In this document: piece after piece, positions 63,464 through 64,000 of the stretch
Position numbering within the stretch: the stretch's first letter is position 1
How the letters are laid out: every line of letters begins with the position of its first letter
NCBI RefSeq assembly: GCF_030813435.1
Contig: NZ_JAUSUG010000018.1
Location: 1-64,000, forward strand
Direction: 5' to 3'
DNA from: Evansella vedderi
Lineage (GTDB): Bacteria > Bacillota > Bacilli > Bacillales > Salisediminibacteriaceae
Length of the DNA stretch: 64,000 bases
Translations under genes and position numbers: made by a program
The notes under the pieces: generated by a model
The model's database searches: none
The model's input: the letters and a program-made list of their open reading frames with translations, nothing else
Told to the model about the DNA's origin: nothing

Positions 63464-64000
63464 AATCATGCTAGTTGACGATCACGGCGTTTTACGGGAC
63501 GGGCTGAAAAATATATTTGAGATGGAAGAGGATATGACTGTAGTGGGGGAGGCCGTGAGCGGTGCCGATGCCCGGAGGAAACTGAAGGATTCCAAGGCAG
63601 ATATTATCGTTCTCGATATTAACCTCCCCGATGTAAATGGAGTGGATATGATTAAGGAGTTCAAGGAAAACAAGGAAGATATGAAAACCTTAATTTTGAC
63701 GATGCACAGTCATAAAGAGTATTTTATGTCTGCCATCCGGGAAGGTGCCGATGGTTATTTATTGAAGGATTCCCCATCGGATCAAGTAGTGGAAGCAGTA
63801 CGGACAATCATGCGAGGAGAATCGGTCATCCATCCAGTGATGACAAAAAAGCTCATTAGCTTCCACCATGAAGAAAATAACAAGGAAAAGGAAACGGTTT
63901 TGACAGAGAGGGAAAAGGAAGTCCTCGTCTGCCTTGTGGAGGGTCTCAGTAACAAGGAAATAGGGGAAAAACTATTTATCAGTGAAAAAACAGTAAAAAT
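63456..64000 (+). CDS. NarL/LuxR-family response regulator (partial, cut by window end)
   Basis: The first 181 codons of a response regulator. Receiver domain: IKIMLVDDHGVLRDGLKNIF (acidic pocket), IIVLDINLPDVNGVDMI (phospho-Asp near 53), LILTMHSHKEYF and GADGYLLKDS (Lys). The LuxR HTH begins at about residue 148 (LTEREKEVLVCLVEGLSNKEIGEKLFISEKTVK), and the window ends within it. ATG 63456 lies inside the kinase gene, so the two are translationally coupled. Confidence 0.92.
   Translation, partial: MIKIMLVDDHGVLRDGLKNIFEMEEDMTVVGEAVSGADARRKLKDSKADIIVLDINLPDVNGVDMIKEFKENKEDMKTLILTMHSHKEYFMSAIREGADGYLLKDSPSDQVVEAVRTIMRGESVIHPVMTKKLISFHHEENNKEKETVLTEREKEVLVCLVEGLSNKEIGEKLFISEKTVK

Overview
The window reads as chromosomal DNA of a spore-forming Bacillaceae bacterium. 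The EpsL, EpsM and EpsN homologues closely resemble those of Bacillus subtilis. There is also an RsfA-type prespore regulator, a CysP-type sulfate permease, two S-box (SAM) riboswitches, strong AGGAGG-type ribosome binding sites and frequent GTG/TTG starts. The species cannot be named from sequence alone. I saw no rRNA, tRNA, CRISPR array or transposase gene.

Layout. (1) Positions 1-16450: an AT-rich exopolysaccharide locus, all on the plus strand and tightly packed. It holds an epsL-epsM-epsN set for a bacillosamine-type sugar, eight glycosyltransferases, a pyruvyl transferase, a membrane-anchored GH88/105-like protein, an ABC-type flippase/exporter and one gene broken by an in-frame stop. 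No polymerase is visible, so the locus probably continues upstream. (2) 16561-25987: a lasso-peptide cluster of the paeninodin type in the unusual order C1-A1-C2-A2-K-B1-B2-N-D. There are two cyclase-precursor pairs, and one shared set of kinase, leader-binding protein, protease, nucleotidyltransferase and exporter. Both precursors end in Ser, matching the HprK-like kinase. (3) 26049-34734: a mixed region with a phosphoesterase, a YciI protein, a GGDEF-EAL protein, an Fsr-like MFS pump, a DUF1292 protein, an AEC permease and RsfA. (4) 35364-46091: an S-box-controlled sulfate assimilation and siroheme operon (cysP-cysH-sat-cysC-sir-DUF3906-trpD-like-cobA-sirB-sirC), then cysK. (5) 46498-54653: a second S-box operon, metI-metC-yitJ-metH, which carries cysteine through cystathionine and homocysteine to methionine. 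(6) 55394-64000: an arginase-family protein, a lone SIR2-like protein, a BMP-family protein next to a histidine kinase, and a NarL-type two-component system cut by the window end.

The most unusual features are the double lasso system and a set of intergenic tandem repeats. Five separate arrays share a 52-bp period, and three of them share a CCCGAAA-N20-AGGTAAC core at identical spacing. A further array has a 21-bp period. A dispersed GC-rich repeat of about 110-200 bp, some copies with terminal inverted repeats, occurs at least six times. Base composition by eye moves from AT-rich in regions 1-2 to clearly richer in GC in regions 4-5, which fits acquisition of the accessory loci.
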